Source of the DNA: Paramarasmius palmivorus
Taxonomy: Eukaryota > Basidiomycota > Agaricomycetes > Agaricales > Marasmiaceae
Assembly (NCBI GenBank): GCA_037176845.1
Contig: JAYKXP010000002.1
Span: forward strand, 1,214,501 to 1,278,500
Length of the DNA: 64,000 bases
Reading direction: 5' to 3'
In this document: piece by piece, positions 46,801 to 57,727 of the stretch
Layout of the letters: each line of letters starts with the position of its first letter
Numbering within the stretch: position 1 is the stretch's first letter
Notes under the pieces: model-generated
What the model was told of the DNA's origin: nothing
Seen by the model: the letters and a program-made list of their open reading frames with translations, nothing else
The model's database searches: none
Program-made: the position numbers and the translations under genes

Positions 46801-47999
46801 TATCCTCCTACGTACGGACATCCAGGTTATGCCATGCCCCCTGGGAGCTCGAACAGCACTTCTATATCAACCAGCTATTCGTATACTTATCCTGGCTATC
46901 CTGGTTACCCCAGCTACTATCCAGGCTATCCATATACCACCGGTTACTACCCACCACCACCCACTGGTTTCTCCCCGTCTGCATACCTGACCCCAACTGC
47001 TCCTAACGGTGATGTCACTAGCGCTACGAAGGAGAAGAAGGCAGAAACCCCACAGAATAGGAATACAGAAGCAGAAGGCTCCACGGATCTCTCTATCTCG
47101 ACTGAGTCTCACAGTGAAGACCAACCCGAGCCAGCGACCAATGACACCCCTCGAGAAATGATTTTGGATATCCCGACTGACAACGAACAGCACCCTTCAC
47201 CTCAAACATCCTTTTCGGCAGCGCCGTCTCCTGCTAGCACCAACACCTCATTGGGCATCATCCGGGTCGTTTCGAGAAATAAGAAAGGTCACTCAAACAC
47301 TCTTGCTAAAAAGGGATCAAGAGACATCTTCACAAACTTCACACCTGAACTCGTGCGTGACAATGTAAGTAGATTCCTCATTTGTATTTGCATGTTGTAT
47401 TAACACTCCATTAGCAAGGGAAACGTCCGAAACGGAGCGCACCTCTCTTTGAAAATGCCGAAGAACGACTGAAGCAAATTCAAGCATCGTTGGCGCGTTC
47501 TAACTCTGACCCTGAGCAAATGTCACCCGCAGAATCATCATCTTCCTCAAGTCCTGGTCTTCGGATGATGTTCTATCGCCCTCGAGTCGAGGAAAGCGTC
47601 GACATCCAAAAAGGAGGTCGAGGATACTCCACAGCAACCACGCGTCACTCACGACGCCTTTATAGCAGTGCAGCCCTCAATGCCTTCAGCTTCGCCCCCC
47701 TGTTCAATAATATCACAACCAACGGCGCCCGAGCAAAAGAAGTCCGAAAGTCGGATGTCCCAGACAGTGAGTTTTCTTTTGGTCATCCAATGTCTAAAAT
47801 TGTTGACCATAATTATCAGCGTACTTGTCGGAATAAAACGTGTCAACGCACAATACCAGGCAATGTCTCAGGGTGGTTATGCGACCGTTGTCGAGCAAAA
47901 ATCAAGCATCGTCAGGCCAAGACTAAACAACGATTCAAATTGGAGCCTCTGAAGAAAGTCACCGCCTGCAAGAAGGTAGTCGGTACAGCTATCGGATGA
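43823..47999 (+). CDS. Large protein with five C-x4-C-x12-C-x2-[C/H] modules
   Basis: Unrecognised protein of about 1,330 residues. Segments are 43823-44667, 44716-45860, 45907-47364 and 47415-47999. Five Cys modules have identical spacing: CSVRGC...CSSC (from 43907), CSIKGC...CNTC (about 44632-44745, across an intron), CTVSHC...CDRH (from 45417), CTAPGC...CEPC (from 45931) and CRNKTC...CDRC (from 47826). Each has 12 residues between halves and an Arg/Lys-rich tail such as CREKHRRYATTKRAKR, suggesting zinc and nucleic-acid binding. Between modules are acidic, Ser/Pro-rich and Tyr/Pro/Gly-rich stretches (PGYPGYPSYYPGYPYTTG near 46890). One extra G in GGGG 44611-44614 separates module 2 from the upstream frame. 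A candidate intron at 47767-47819 is not used, since splicing it would destroy module 5. Confidence 0.78.
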
Positions 48000-48150
48000 G
48001 GATAGATTTCCCTTGAACTCCGAAGCCCAATCTGCAGCTGATTAAGTTAAGCATATCTTATGGTATCTTTAGGAGTCAGACCAAGCACTGAATAATTGAG
48101 TACGGATACAAAGTAACAATACAGAGGGTACATGTCTACAGGCATTAGCA

Positions 48151-50326
48151 TTAACTACAATACCATAGTGGTCTAAGAATCTCGCGAAACAAAGTAAATG
48201 AATAATGACACGAAGAATGATACCATGGGGCAAACAGCGCGGTACTCTGCTGAGAGGCAATCGATACCGACGAATTACTTGATATCTCATTTCGGACAGT
48301 GTCGTCAGATCCCATGGCGGCTGTTACCGCGAATCTGACGTTTCTTCGCTTTTTCGTGCGCGTTGCAGAAAGCAGCATGGGCTGCGGTGCCTTTCGGCCC
48401 TCTCCTCGTGAAGATGCTGCTGAAACAGCCTGTTGACACTTTCGCAACTTCCGCACCAACGAACCTCGCGAGCGTAGTTCGGGTGGCATCGGCACCATTT
48501 TGTTCGGATTTGCAATTGCGTAGCTGGCTTTCTGTTGGCGTGCGCGAAGCCGCTGTATCAAAAATAGTTGAACATCTGGCTTTTGCCATCGGGGGTGCTT
48601 GGGGAATAGTTCGAGCAAGGTGGGATGGGGTAGTTGTTCAGCAGCACATTGACCCAAATTATGCATTTGAATCATGTCCGACGTAGGGGTTGTGGTTACT
48701 GGGCCTGTCTTGTACACGTGGCCTCGAATATTAGGTGGGTATGCAGGCGTTGATGGTGGTTTTATGAAGTTTGAGAGTGCGTAATTGGGAAGGGGGTCTT
48801 CGCTATTTAAGCGACGTCGCTTGGAGGGTGTTATGCTTGGCTCCGTTTGTGTACCGAAGCTACGCTTGCCGGACGATGAGACCAAGATGGGCTCGCTCGG
48901 GGATGGAGACGTGGGCACGACGTCGCTGAACGACGAGCCTTCATTGTTACGGATTCGTTTACAGAGACGTGTGTCTCCGTCATCGAGTAACTCATCAAAA
49001 CAGCGTTTGCGGGTTGCAGGGACAGATGGAGGCGGCGCGAATGCTTCGTCGACAAGGTGCGAAACCTCTTGCTTGAATCCTGGGTCAAGTGACTCCAAAA
49101 ACCCTCGTACTCCGGCCACGACATCGGACGTGCTTTGCCCGGGCATAAGGAAGCGGCGGGGTTGGTGCTTGGAGTTGACCCAAGAGTGATATTCCTTCAG
49201 ATCGAACGGTGCATCCCATTCGCAATCCCCAGAGAGCTCAGGTATAGAAGACCGATACGACGGATATTCGCGCAGCTGATGCTGAGCCCATACCAATTCC
49301 GGTTCGGATATCCTCTTCTTCTCCATCTCCCGAGCACCAGGATAATCTAGAATGACTTTGACCTTTCTCATTTCCCTCCGAAGTTCTCCTGGGCTGGTAG
49401 GTCTGATATGTCCCTCTGTTTGGGGATCTAGGACTCTACCGCGGTGAAAATTGATGAGAGTGACCTTGCCATCTCCGTTGATGAGCATGTGGCGAAGCTC
49501 AACATCGCCGTGGAGCACGCCATGAGAATGAAGTTTTTCGTAGGCATCTATACACCTCTGCTTCAGAATGAGTGGCATGTCTGCGCTGGCTTCCATCCAG
49601 AAGGAGTGATGCGGTGGCTCCATGGCAACGTTTAGGGTACAAGGACCAGCAAGGACCGTTATGATCGACGGTACAACGTCGCCTCGGAGAGCGTCCATAT
49701 ACTTTTTGTATAGGGCAAGCTGCGATTTCTCTTCAATTAACAAGGTACTATGTTGGAATGTGTGATACCCACCTCAACGAAAAATGATTCGTCTAGTCTG
49801 TGGATTGTGTGCCAACTAGAGAAACAATCAGCTTTTAGGACAGGAACAGGACATATAGACCTACGTTTTGCAGAAGTATCGGAATCGGGTGTTGGCTATC
49901 CTTGCTGTCTTTACATGGCAGCTACACATTGCGTCACCTGTTAAAGATATTAAAAAAACCATCGAAATGCTGGAGAATCAGAAACTCGCCTGGCAGGAAA
50001 ACTTCATCTTCGTCCACTATCTCTTGATCTTCAATCCATTTCCATCTCTCGGTCAGCGCCCACAAAGGTTCTGCCATGACTTTGTCATTGTGTGTTTGTG
50101 AGGAACTGTCCAGATTACTAGTCGTAGAGACTTCAACGACATTCCTATGGTCGACGCCACGTTCGAAAATCGTCTCCAAATCCAGCGTTTTTCCATGAGT
50201 TCGCTCGTATGTTTCTTCATCGTCTCCTTTGGGATTCAGGCACTGCAAGATGGAAGGTGTTGGTATCGGAATTTCTATGGGTGCGAGTAGACTCTGGTAG
50301 AACCGACTGCTCCTGTCTAGGGACAT
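48151..50326 (-). CDS. Protein kinase-fold protein with degenerate catalytic motifs
   Basis: The minus strand starts MSLDRSSRFYQSLLAPIEIP at 50326. The N-terminal segment runs to GEFLILQHFDGFF, then an exon SFFVE, and the kinase-like core EEKSQLALYKKYMDALRGD (N-lobe), YEKLHSHGVLHGDVELRHML (catalytic loop) and GKVTLINFHRG (DFG position). The catalytic loop has HGD instead of HRD and lacks the usual Asn. DFG is replaced by NFH, so activity is doubtful or unusual. A long Ser/Pro/Lys-rich C-terminus ends RPLWYCS. Two frame breaks are inferred: extra base in the T7/AA run near 49950 and a missing base at 49768-49770 (CCC on plus). Related to fungal-specific kinase-like families; the exact family is not identified. 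Divergent from the ligase gene by 247 bp. Confidence 0.65.
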
Positions 50327-50573
50327 TATTGGGCAAGAGTCGAAAAGAAGCGAAAGGTGACATTCTGCGTGAAAAATTCGTCTTTATATTTCGAACTTTG
50401 GCAACCACAAGTACAAGGCAATATAAGGAACTGCACAAAACGAGAACAAGGAGCCGCGTGAGGCCGCGTGACATCACCACCGTCACAATTACTCGGCGTG
50501 ACTCTTCGCGATAAACAAAAGAGACGCCCGCAAGCGCCCTAACAGGCTTGCCTTCCTCCCACCACGTTCTCTA

Positions 50574-53500
50574 ATGTCGGACTCTCAATCCGACATTCCA
50601 GACGGCATTCCTTTTTCCTTGTACGAGCCATGTCTAATGTGTCTTGCGTAATGCTAAACTACATTTGTTTCCAGTTTTACATCGCTCATTAGAGAAATCG
50701 CGAAGGATGTCTCCAACAAACCAAGTCACGACCATCCAGCATCGGATACATTCAAGAGATGGCTGAAAAGGCTCAACTCGAAGTACTCGCCTCTACCATC
50801 AGGCTCTATATCGACGATACTTCGCCTTCTTTTTCCTGACGAAGATGCCAGCGCAAGTATGATATGCAAGATGTATTACTACCTCGGGAGCTCGCCAAAT
50901 GCCTAGGCATACCGGAGGAGCGTTTGGAGGATAAGCGAATAGTGGAAAATACAGTATGTTTGGGAGAGCAGCTGTGTCAGACGCTGTTGATGTCGTGTTC
51001 CGTGCGTTGCCAACGTCCTTACTTCAATTTAGAAGGCTTACACGACTTCAACAGGACACAGAAGGCTATATTTGTCCTCTAAATATACACGATATCGACG
51101 CCCTTCTCGATGAACTTGCCTCCAAGTCTAGGTACTCGGACGGCTCAGTCCGTAACAGAATCCCTCCCAGAAAACGTCGGAAACGCGAGGATGTATTGAA
51201 GGATCTTTTCCGGCCACTTTGTCCGTTTGACGCCGCTTGTCTAGCACAGATTATATTGAAAGATCTCCGCCCCCTCATGTATCCTCTGTCCGAGAAACAG
51301 TTGCACTACTCAGCTGCGCTCAAGATCAAGTCAAACTCTATCAAAGAGCTCACGATATACGATGTCATGAAGATTTGGGACCCTACATTTTCCATGCTTA
51401 AAATACATCATGTCTGCTACTCTTTAGGTGACGCCGCCGACGTATTTCAGCGCGGAGAGAAGAGGTTCAGACCTTCATTTGGTATACAACTAGCGGTAAA
51501 ACCATATTTCTATCCGTTGTGCCACAGTTGCTGATTCTTGGCTAGGTACCCAAATCTCGGAAAGGCAGGAGTATTCACGACGCCTTGTCTCCATTCCAGG
51601 CATCTGAGATAATCTGGGCGGAGACCAAGTACGACGGGGAGAGAGCGCAGATACATATTCAAGTCACCAATGGGACCCCAACGATTAAGATTTTCAGTAA
51701 ATCGAAGAGGGACTCTACTAATGACCGGATAGCAGTGCATCCAGTGATTCTGGAATGCCTTGGACTTGCGGATCAGTCTAGAACTTCCCAAGTACGACGA
51801 GATGTGATCCTTGACGCAGAAATGGTGCCATTCTCAGGTGAAAAGATCGAAGGTACAGGCCCTATCGTCCGAATTGTCAATTCGCTCATATTTCATAGAG
51901 TTTTGGCGTATACGCGGCCTCATCCAAGACACAGCTATTGGCGCCTGCGCACGCAGAAAGCCTGCCCCTGATTTCCAGGAGGATACACAGGAAACAGAGT
52001 TTGTGTTTGCCCTCGTTTCTATTGGAGTTGGAATTCATAGCAATCCTTACACAGCTACTCGCCACACCTCGATCGATCCGACGACCTTTGTCTTGGACTG
52101 GTGTTCTTCGACATCATGCACTTGAACGGTGAATCCCTGTTGTCTACACCGTATAAAAAGCGCCGAGCAGTCCTCGAGTCACTCATCCGCCAAATTCCGG
52201 GGAAAGCTATCTTAGCCCAGCGCTGGCCCATTCATATGTCTAGTACTCAACGTCGTGTCACGGGCCTCTTGAGTTGGAAATTACCTCCACGAAAGGCCAA
52301 CGACGGAAGTGAACCGTCTACTGCCCAAGGAGGACGTCCTTTCACACCGGAACAGAGTCTTGCCAAAATCTTTGCGCAACGATTGGCGTCATACGAGGAG
52401 GGACTGGTGTTGAAGGCATCCGAGTCTCTTTATAATGATTGGAAGATTCCTTGGGTTAAACTTAAGGCGGACTACATACCTGGTTTAGGAGATGGCTTGG
52501 ACTTGGTGATATTAGGCGCGTGCTGGCATAAGGAGAGGGCTATGGAGCTAAGGGTTCCTCGGAGTGTTCTGACAACATTTCATATTGGTGTGCTGGTGAA
52601 CCAGGACGAAATAGCAGCTCGGGTATATTGTCTCCTGCATTCAAAGCTGACAATTGCTTACATGTCTTTAGAAAGATGCGAGGCACAAATTTCGCGTATA
52701 CTTCACTGTGTCATATGGGCTGTCTCGAAGTGAACTAGAAGATATCAACTGTCGCTTCAAGGGCAGCGATCACGTTGTACTTGCTGATGTCGAAGTACGT
52801 ACGCTTGGCAGCTCGCATGTCGACTATTAATCAACCTCCAAACAGGGACATCGCAACTTGCCTTACGACTTTGAATTGAGGAAAGATATACCCGCCCCCG
52901 AAATACTTCTGATGAAACCATGGTTAGCAGAAGTATACGGTGATAGGTTTACCAAGACGAATCACTACCCTGTGGGTTTATCTGGCGCAGGACAATTCAA
53001 TGTGTCTAACTGTCCGCTTTTCTAGCATTATGAGATCCGTTGGCCAAGGATCTCAAAATTACATCGACCGATGAACGCGACTGGAAGAATGGTGTGTGTT
53101 TAAAGGTGATTGAGGAGACGGGCGCTAGTGCCATGGGTTCAAGTGAGGACTCCGCTGCTCATTTGTGGCGTAAGGAGACAACAAAGACGGTTCAAGGATC
53201 TCTGGACGACCGTATACGATTTTGGGAAAATAAACTCGGCGTCGAGCAGCAAGGCAATTCGAAAAAGAAAAGGGCCTTGTACAGCGAATGAGTCGCCTCT
53301 GGCACGAAAGCGTCAGCGAGTCATCGAAGTCGACGAGAACGGGTCTAGCTATGATTCCTCCAGCACCGGCTCTCAAGCTTCACATGAGTGCTTCGAAGAG
53401 GCGCCAAGATCTCAATCAACCAAGCCTTCGTCTCAGCCGCTACAAGATGCAGCGGTCAATATACCCGGATTCCTGACAAGTGAAGGGCCTCACGCAACGT

Positions 53501-54111
53501 CCATGCCACGTCATGAAACACATGTAGACTCGTCTTCATCGAGGCTTCCTAATATATTTGCAGGACAGAACAACGGACATCTAAACATCGATGTGAAGTC
53601 AAGATACCCCAGCCCTCCCAGCTCCCCTACAAAGCCGGCTTCCTCGAAACAGGTGGATGACCTAGATCATCACCACATCTCTGGAAAGCAGTCTAACAAA
53701 TGTCAAACAATTCCTTTTGGAAAGGAGGCACCAACGACGTCTGCACACATCAATATCCCAGCCATCGTTGACTTTTTTCGGGATGCTGTGATATGGTACG
53801 AAGGCGGCGAGTCCTTTCCCATGCTCGACAGTGTCCGCGACTATCTGGAGGGCAATCGAGTGCACGGAACGGAGGCAGTTCTCACCGGATGTGGATGGCA
53901 CCCGACTTGTCGTGGGTCGCCATGGGTGAAACGAGGCGTTATATTTCTGGACGCGAAATCATCGGAGCAGTTTAAGCCTCTCCTTGCTGAACGGGAGAAA
54001 ACGAGCACAACGGGACTTCGGAAACCGCTTTGGATATTTAATCGGGAGACATTTGAATGGGTTGTCTCCCTGGACGATCTTAAGGTTCAAGCTTTAGCTA
54101 TCATTTCGTAG
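50574..54111 (+). CDS. ATP-dependent DNA ligase, LIG4-like (several frame breaks)
   Basis: Nick-sealing enzyme resembling DNA ligase IV of non-homologous end joining, or a fungal paralogue. The start MSDSQSDIPDGIPFS leads to the N-terminal ligase domain (DTFKRWLKRLNSKYSPLP, RELAKCLGIPEERLEDKRI, LNIHDIDALLDELASKS). The adenylation domain shows the catalytic lysine in ETKYDGERAQIH (about 51626), then VILDAEMVPFSGEKI, GLVFFDIMHLNGESLLST, YEEGLVLKASESLY and PWVKLKADYI. The OB-like part ends near HYEIRWPRISKLHR. A long disordered linker and a C-terminal BRCT-like segment (DAVIWYEGGESFPML; KPLWIFNRETFEWVVSL) follow. Only one BRCT-like unit was seen, where LIG4 has two. Single-base breaks are inferred near 50857, 50963, 53068 and 53275, and the join near 52020-52060 is uncertain. 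Confidence 0.82.
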
Positions 54112-54747
54112 AACACAATTTATATATATCTTTATAGCGTATCTATTGATAGCCTCAATTTGTATAGCAATTGCAGTCGAAGGGATTAAGTTTGCGGACG
54201 AATCTTCCATGCCTTGTATGGTGATCCTATATTTACAACGCTTGTCGTCGCCAACGAGTAGAAATGGAATATTAACTACTTAGAGGGTATATCCATGGGC
54301 AAGCCAATAACTCTCCCGAAATCCGGTAAACTTGCAAGCATCTTCTGAAGGAATCGAAGGAGGATTACTGTAGAGGCTAAGAATAATAAACAAAGATAGA
54401 CCCTGAAAACACAACATCCAGAAAATGACAACAGTAAAGACAGGAGAACGGGAACGGCTATGGATAGTGGCGGTGTGTGTGACTCCAAGAGTCGAAGGCT
54501 AAAAGGTCGATTGAATGAGCACGTGAGGGTGAAAAGCATAAACGGTTACGTTACGGAACACATATCAACAGGAAGATGAGTAAGAAGCAGCGAATGACAC
54601 AAGCGTAGATTATGGGTGCCGAATAGGGATGAAAGATGCGTGATAATAATATAGATGCAAAGGACACAACACCTCGTTCAGAGAGAGGGTCAGATATGAA
54701 GGGGCGTAGACCATGCGCTAAGATGCTAAAGAGCGCGCCGCATAATT
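54112..54747. other. Convergent 3' intergenic region
   Basis: About 0.6 kb between the ligase gene and the STK32-like kinase gene. A/T-rich just after the ligase stop. No gene, repeat or RNA was recognised. Confidence 0.55.
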
Positions 54748-56533
54748 TTACCGGAAATCTTTCTCAGTCATTTCTGGCTTTACGGGATCGATCTCTCCAG
54801 GGGGTAGGTCCATCGAAGCACTGTTGATGGTTATTCCACCGTCGGTGCGAAGTTCTTGACCGGGCGTTGTTGGTCGTGATGATGCAAGTCCTGAAGATGT
54901 TCCTGTTGCTGTAGAGACGAGCTGTTGATTATGCGGGTAATATGACCGTCTTTGCATCTTCTTGAAGTCGTAAGTCGTAAATCTGATTAGTTAACGATAA
55001 GCCTGGATGTCTGGGTGCCATATGTCAGGACACGTACTGTTCTTCCATCTGCCTCATCTCCGCGGTGAGGTTGTCTTGGTTTGCTTTCCTCTGCTTTGCC
55101 TTTAATGGGTTATCTTCCAGAAGCAATTCTTCCAGCTCGTGTGAAGCGTCAAAGTTAGCCTTCTTGCTCTGTGGCACAGAAAATTGAGCTCTAGTACAGC
55201 GGTCTGAAGTCTTCAACCTACGTCTGGCACGAAGGGCGGAGTCTGTTCCTTAGTATCCAATGTGTCCCAGTCGATGGATTTGAACCAAGGGTGTCTCTTG
55301 ATTTCCTGGAAACCTTCTCCATTGGGTGCGCAGCCTAACCGTTTACTGGTGTCTCTTTCCAAGAACTGTATCACTAATTAGAATTTCAACATCAAAAGCC
55401 AAGAGTTAAAAGCTTACCCCTTTCAAGACCAACATTCCATTCCTACTGCACTTCTTGTCTGCCTCTTCAGGCCACTTGAGCGGATCCTTTCGTGATACTA
55501 TGTGTAAGGTCACTGTTCGTCCGCCCCCTGAACGGTCTCCGGCCAAAGATCAACTCATATGCACAAACACCAAGTGACCACCAGTCAATATGGCAGGTAT
55601 AACCCCGTTTGGTTAAAATTCTACGGACGTTTTCAATTAGGCCGTGTATCAAGCCCAACGTGGTTAAAAACTCACTCTGGTGCCATATAGGCCATAGAAC
55701 CAGCCACGCCCGTCAAACGACGTTCCCCGAAGTGAACGGCAATGTTAAAGTCGGTCAAGTGTGCGTTCCCTCGTTCGTCGAGAAGGATGTTGTCGGGCTT
55801 TAGGTCACTATAACAAGGGAAGGAGGGATGAATCGTCACTATGGAGAACAACAACAGTTGTACGCACCGATGCATTATACCGTTCTCGTGTAAGAATTCG
55901 AGCGCTGAAGATAGTTGGGCAATGTAGAACCTTACGACCTCTTCAGACAGACATCCTAGGCGTTCTAGGTGGACTGAGATGTGATATGAGTTGGCGTATC
56001 GAGGATATGATCTGGGGTGCTGGGACTTACATCGGAGATCACCTCCTAACATAAGGTCCAGAACGAAAAAGCAGTTTTCATCGTCTTGGAAAGCGTATCT
56101 CAGGTTGACAATGTACGGGTGGTCCACCTGCAAGTTTGAAATTGGTTCAAAGGATTGTCTGTGGAGACAGGGAAAGTGGTGTACTTCTTCTAGCAGGCGC
56201 CGCTCTTGGATCACGTTCGGAACGGCTTTCATCTTTACACATTTGGCCTTGTTGATATATTTGAGAGCATAGAGGTCCCTTGTTTGCTTGTGTTGAACGA
56301 CGCGGACCTAGAGGTCGAGCATCGAGGTGAACAAAGCGCTGACTGTGATCATATAGGCCACTCACTTTTCCGAAGGCACCCTTCCCAACACATCTTAGTA
56401 AAACGAAGTGGAACAAAGTGACCTCTCCATCAAAATCAATTGGCTGAGTTTTGACCGCAGTCAGAACGAAAACAATATTAGAAAAAAGGTACTGGGTAAG
56501 ACTGACCGTGGGTCTGCAGCACACTGCTCCCAT
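54748..56533 (-). CDS. AGC-type Ser/Thr kinase, STK32/YANK family
   Basis: Serine/threonine kinase. Minus-strand exons are 56533-56507, 56443-56366, 56307-56185, 56127-56031, 55973-55868, 55807-55675, 55620-55418, 55365-55222, 55168-55038 and 54982-54748. The start MGAVCCRPT is a good N-myristoylation plus palmitoylation signal, as in YANK kinases. The glycine loop GKGAFGKV, the lysine in YALKYINKAKCV, the catalytic HRDLKPDNILLDE (split by an intron after HR), TDFN in place of DFG (the YANK hallmark ITDFNIA is matched by LTDFNIAV) and GSMAYMAPE all fit. The AGC tail follows (FVPDSKKANFDASHELEELL). One extra base in the CC at 55486-55487 breaks the frame between HSITK and DPLKWPEEADKK. Probably a membrane-anchored signalling kinase. 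Confidence 0.9.
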
Positions 56534-56809
56534 TATGTAGCCTGACTAGAACGATGAGCAGGAAAGCTAATATATAATATGAACAGCCAGCGTGAGGTCT
56601 CCTTCGAGTTAATGTCGACCAGGACGAGGGGGACGAGGGGGGTTAAGAAGGGCCGGTCAGACTGAGATGGAGCGGGAAGATGGAGGGAAAGAGGCTAGCA
56701 ATGGCGGCAGCGGCACTGGGCTAGCAACGGCCCCTTGTGACATTTGTGACCCTTCCGTCCCTGACCCCAATTTAGCGCCCAACTCTCCCATTTTTTCACT
56801 TTTTCACTC
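56534..56809. promoter_or_regulatory. Bidirectional promoter of STK32-like and GUK1
   Basis: The 276 bp between divergent start codons must hold both promoters. The GUK1 side is pyrimidine-rich directly before the ATG. No specific site was identified. Confidence 0.5.
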
Positions 56810-57543
56810 ATGCCACCTTTGCCCGACTTTCTTCGTCCTCTCGTTCTCTCAGGTCCTTCGGGTGTAGGCAAAAGCACCCTTCTTCAGCGTCTCTTTGCAG
56901 AGTTTCCAGATAAATTTGGATTCAGTGTGTCTCGTACGTCTCCTCTTTCCAAGCCCCTGTCTGCTTTTTTTAAAAAGAAAAATCTTGTTGGTACTAGATA
57001 CCACTCGTGCACCACGACCCGGAGAAATCGATGGCAAACAGTACCATTTTGTCACTCGCGACAAGTTTTTGGACCTCATAAAGGAGGGCGCATTCATCGA
57101 GCACGCCGAATTCTCCGGCAACTTTTATGGCACCAGCTTCCAGACTGTCCGTGAGGTAGAGCAGCAAGGAAGGCGCTGCATTTTAGATATCGAAGCGCAG
57201 GTATGTATTAATGTGTTCAACTTGTATGCTCCCTCTACAAGACGTGTAATCTTAGGGCGTTCGCCAAATAAAAGCCACCAATTTGAACCCGGTTTACTGC
57301 TTCATCTCTCCACCTTCCATGAGTGCACTGCGGGAGCGACTACAAGGCCGTGGTACTGAAACGGAGGCTTCAGTTCAGAAAAGACTTGCCACGGCGGTGA
57401 AGGAATTAGAATATGCAAAGCAACCAAACGTTCATGACGTCGTGATCGTCAACGACAACGTAGACCGCGCATATGCGATGCTGAAGAGCCTTGCATTAGG
57501 CGAAAAGATCACTGGCGATGCTCTTCCGCCACTAGATGATTGA
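56810..57543 (+). CDS. GUK1: Guanylate kinase
   Basis: Converts GMP to GDP with ATP, an essential nucleotide step. Exons are 56810-56933, 56998-57200 and 57256-57543. The P-loop [14 protein letters not shown] is at the N-terminus. The splice at 56933/56998 gives [20 protein letters not shown], the GMP-binding segment. The core [31 protein letters not shown] and [12 protein letters not shown] follow, ending ALPPLDD. About 204 residues, normal. No frame breaks. Divergent from the STK32-like kinase. Confidence 0.96.
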
Positions 57544-57727
57544 TATCCATGTTGCCTGGGAACTGTCGGGATGTAGAAGACTCTGGAAAATTTGTAACTT
57601 GCCGTCAAAAAAAGTTGTTTACTAAGACACCGATGAAAGCGATACGTACACAAAGTTTCATTACGCGTAGTACTTCAAGTTCGGCCGGGAGTTAACCGAG
57701 AGCTGCAACGTCTTTCTCTTCTCCTCC

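Noticed and set aside
47767..47819. GTGAGT...CAG segment resembling an intron before the fifth Cys module
   Set aside because: Removing its 53 nt shifts the frame and destroys CRNKTC...CDRC. Read through, the module is intact.
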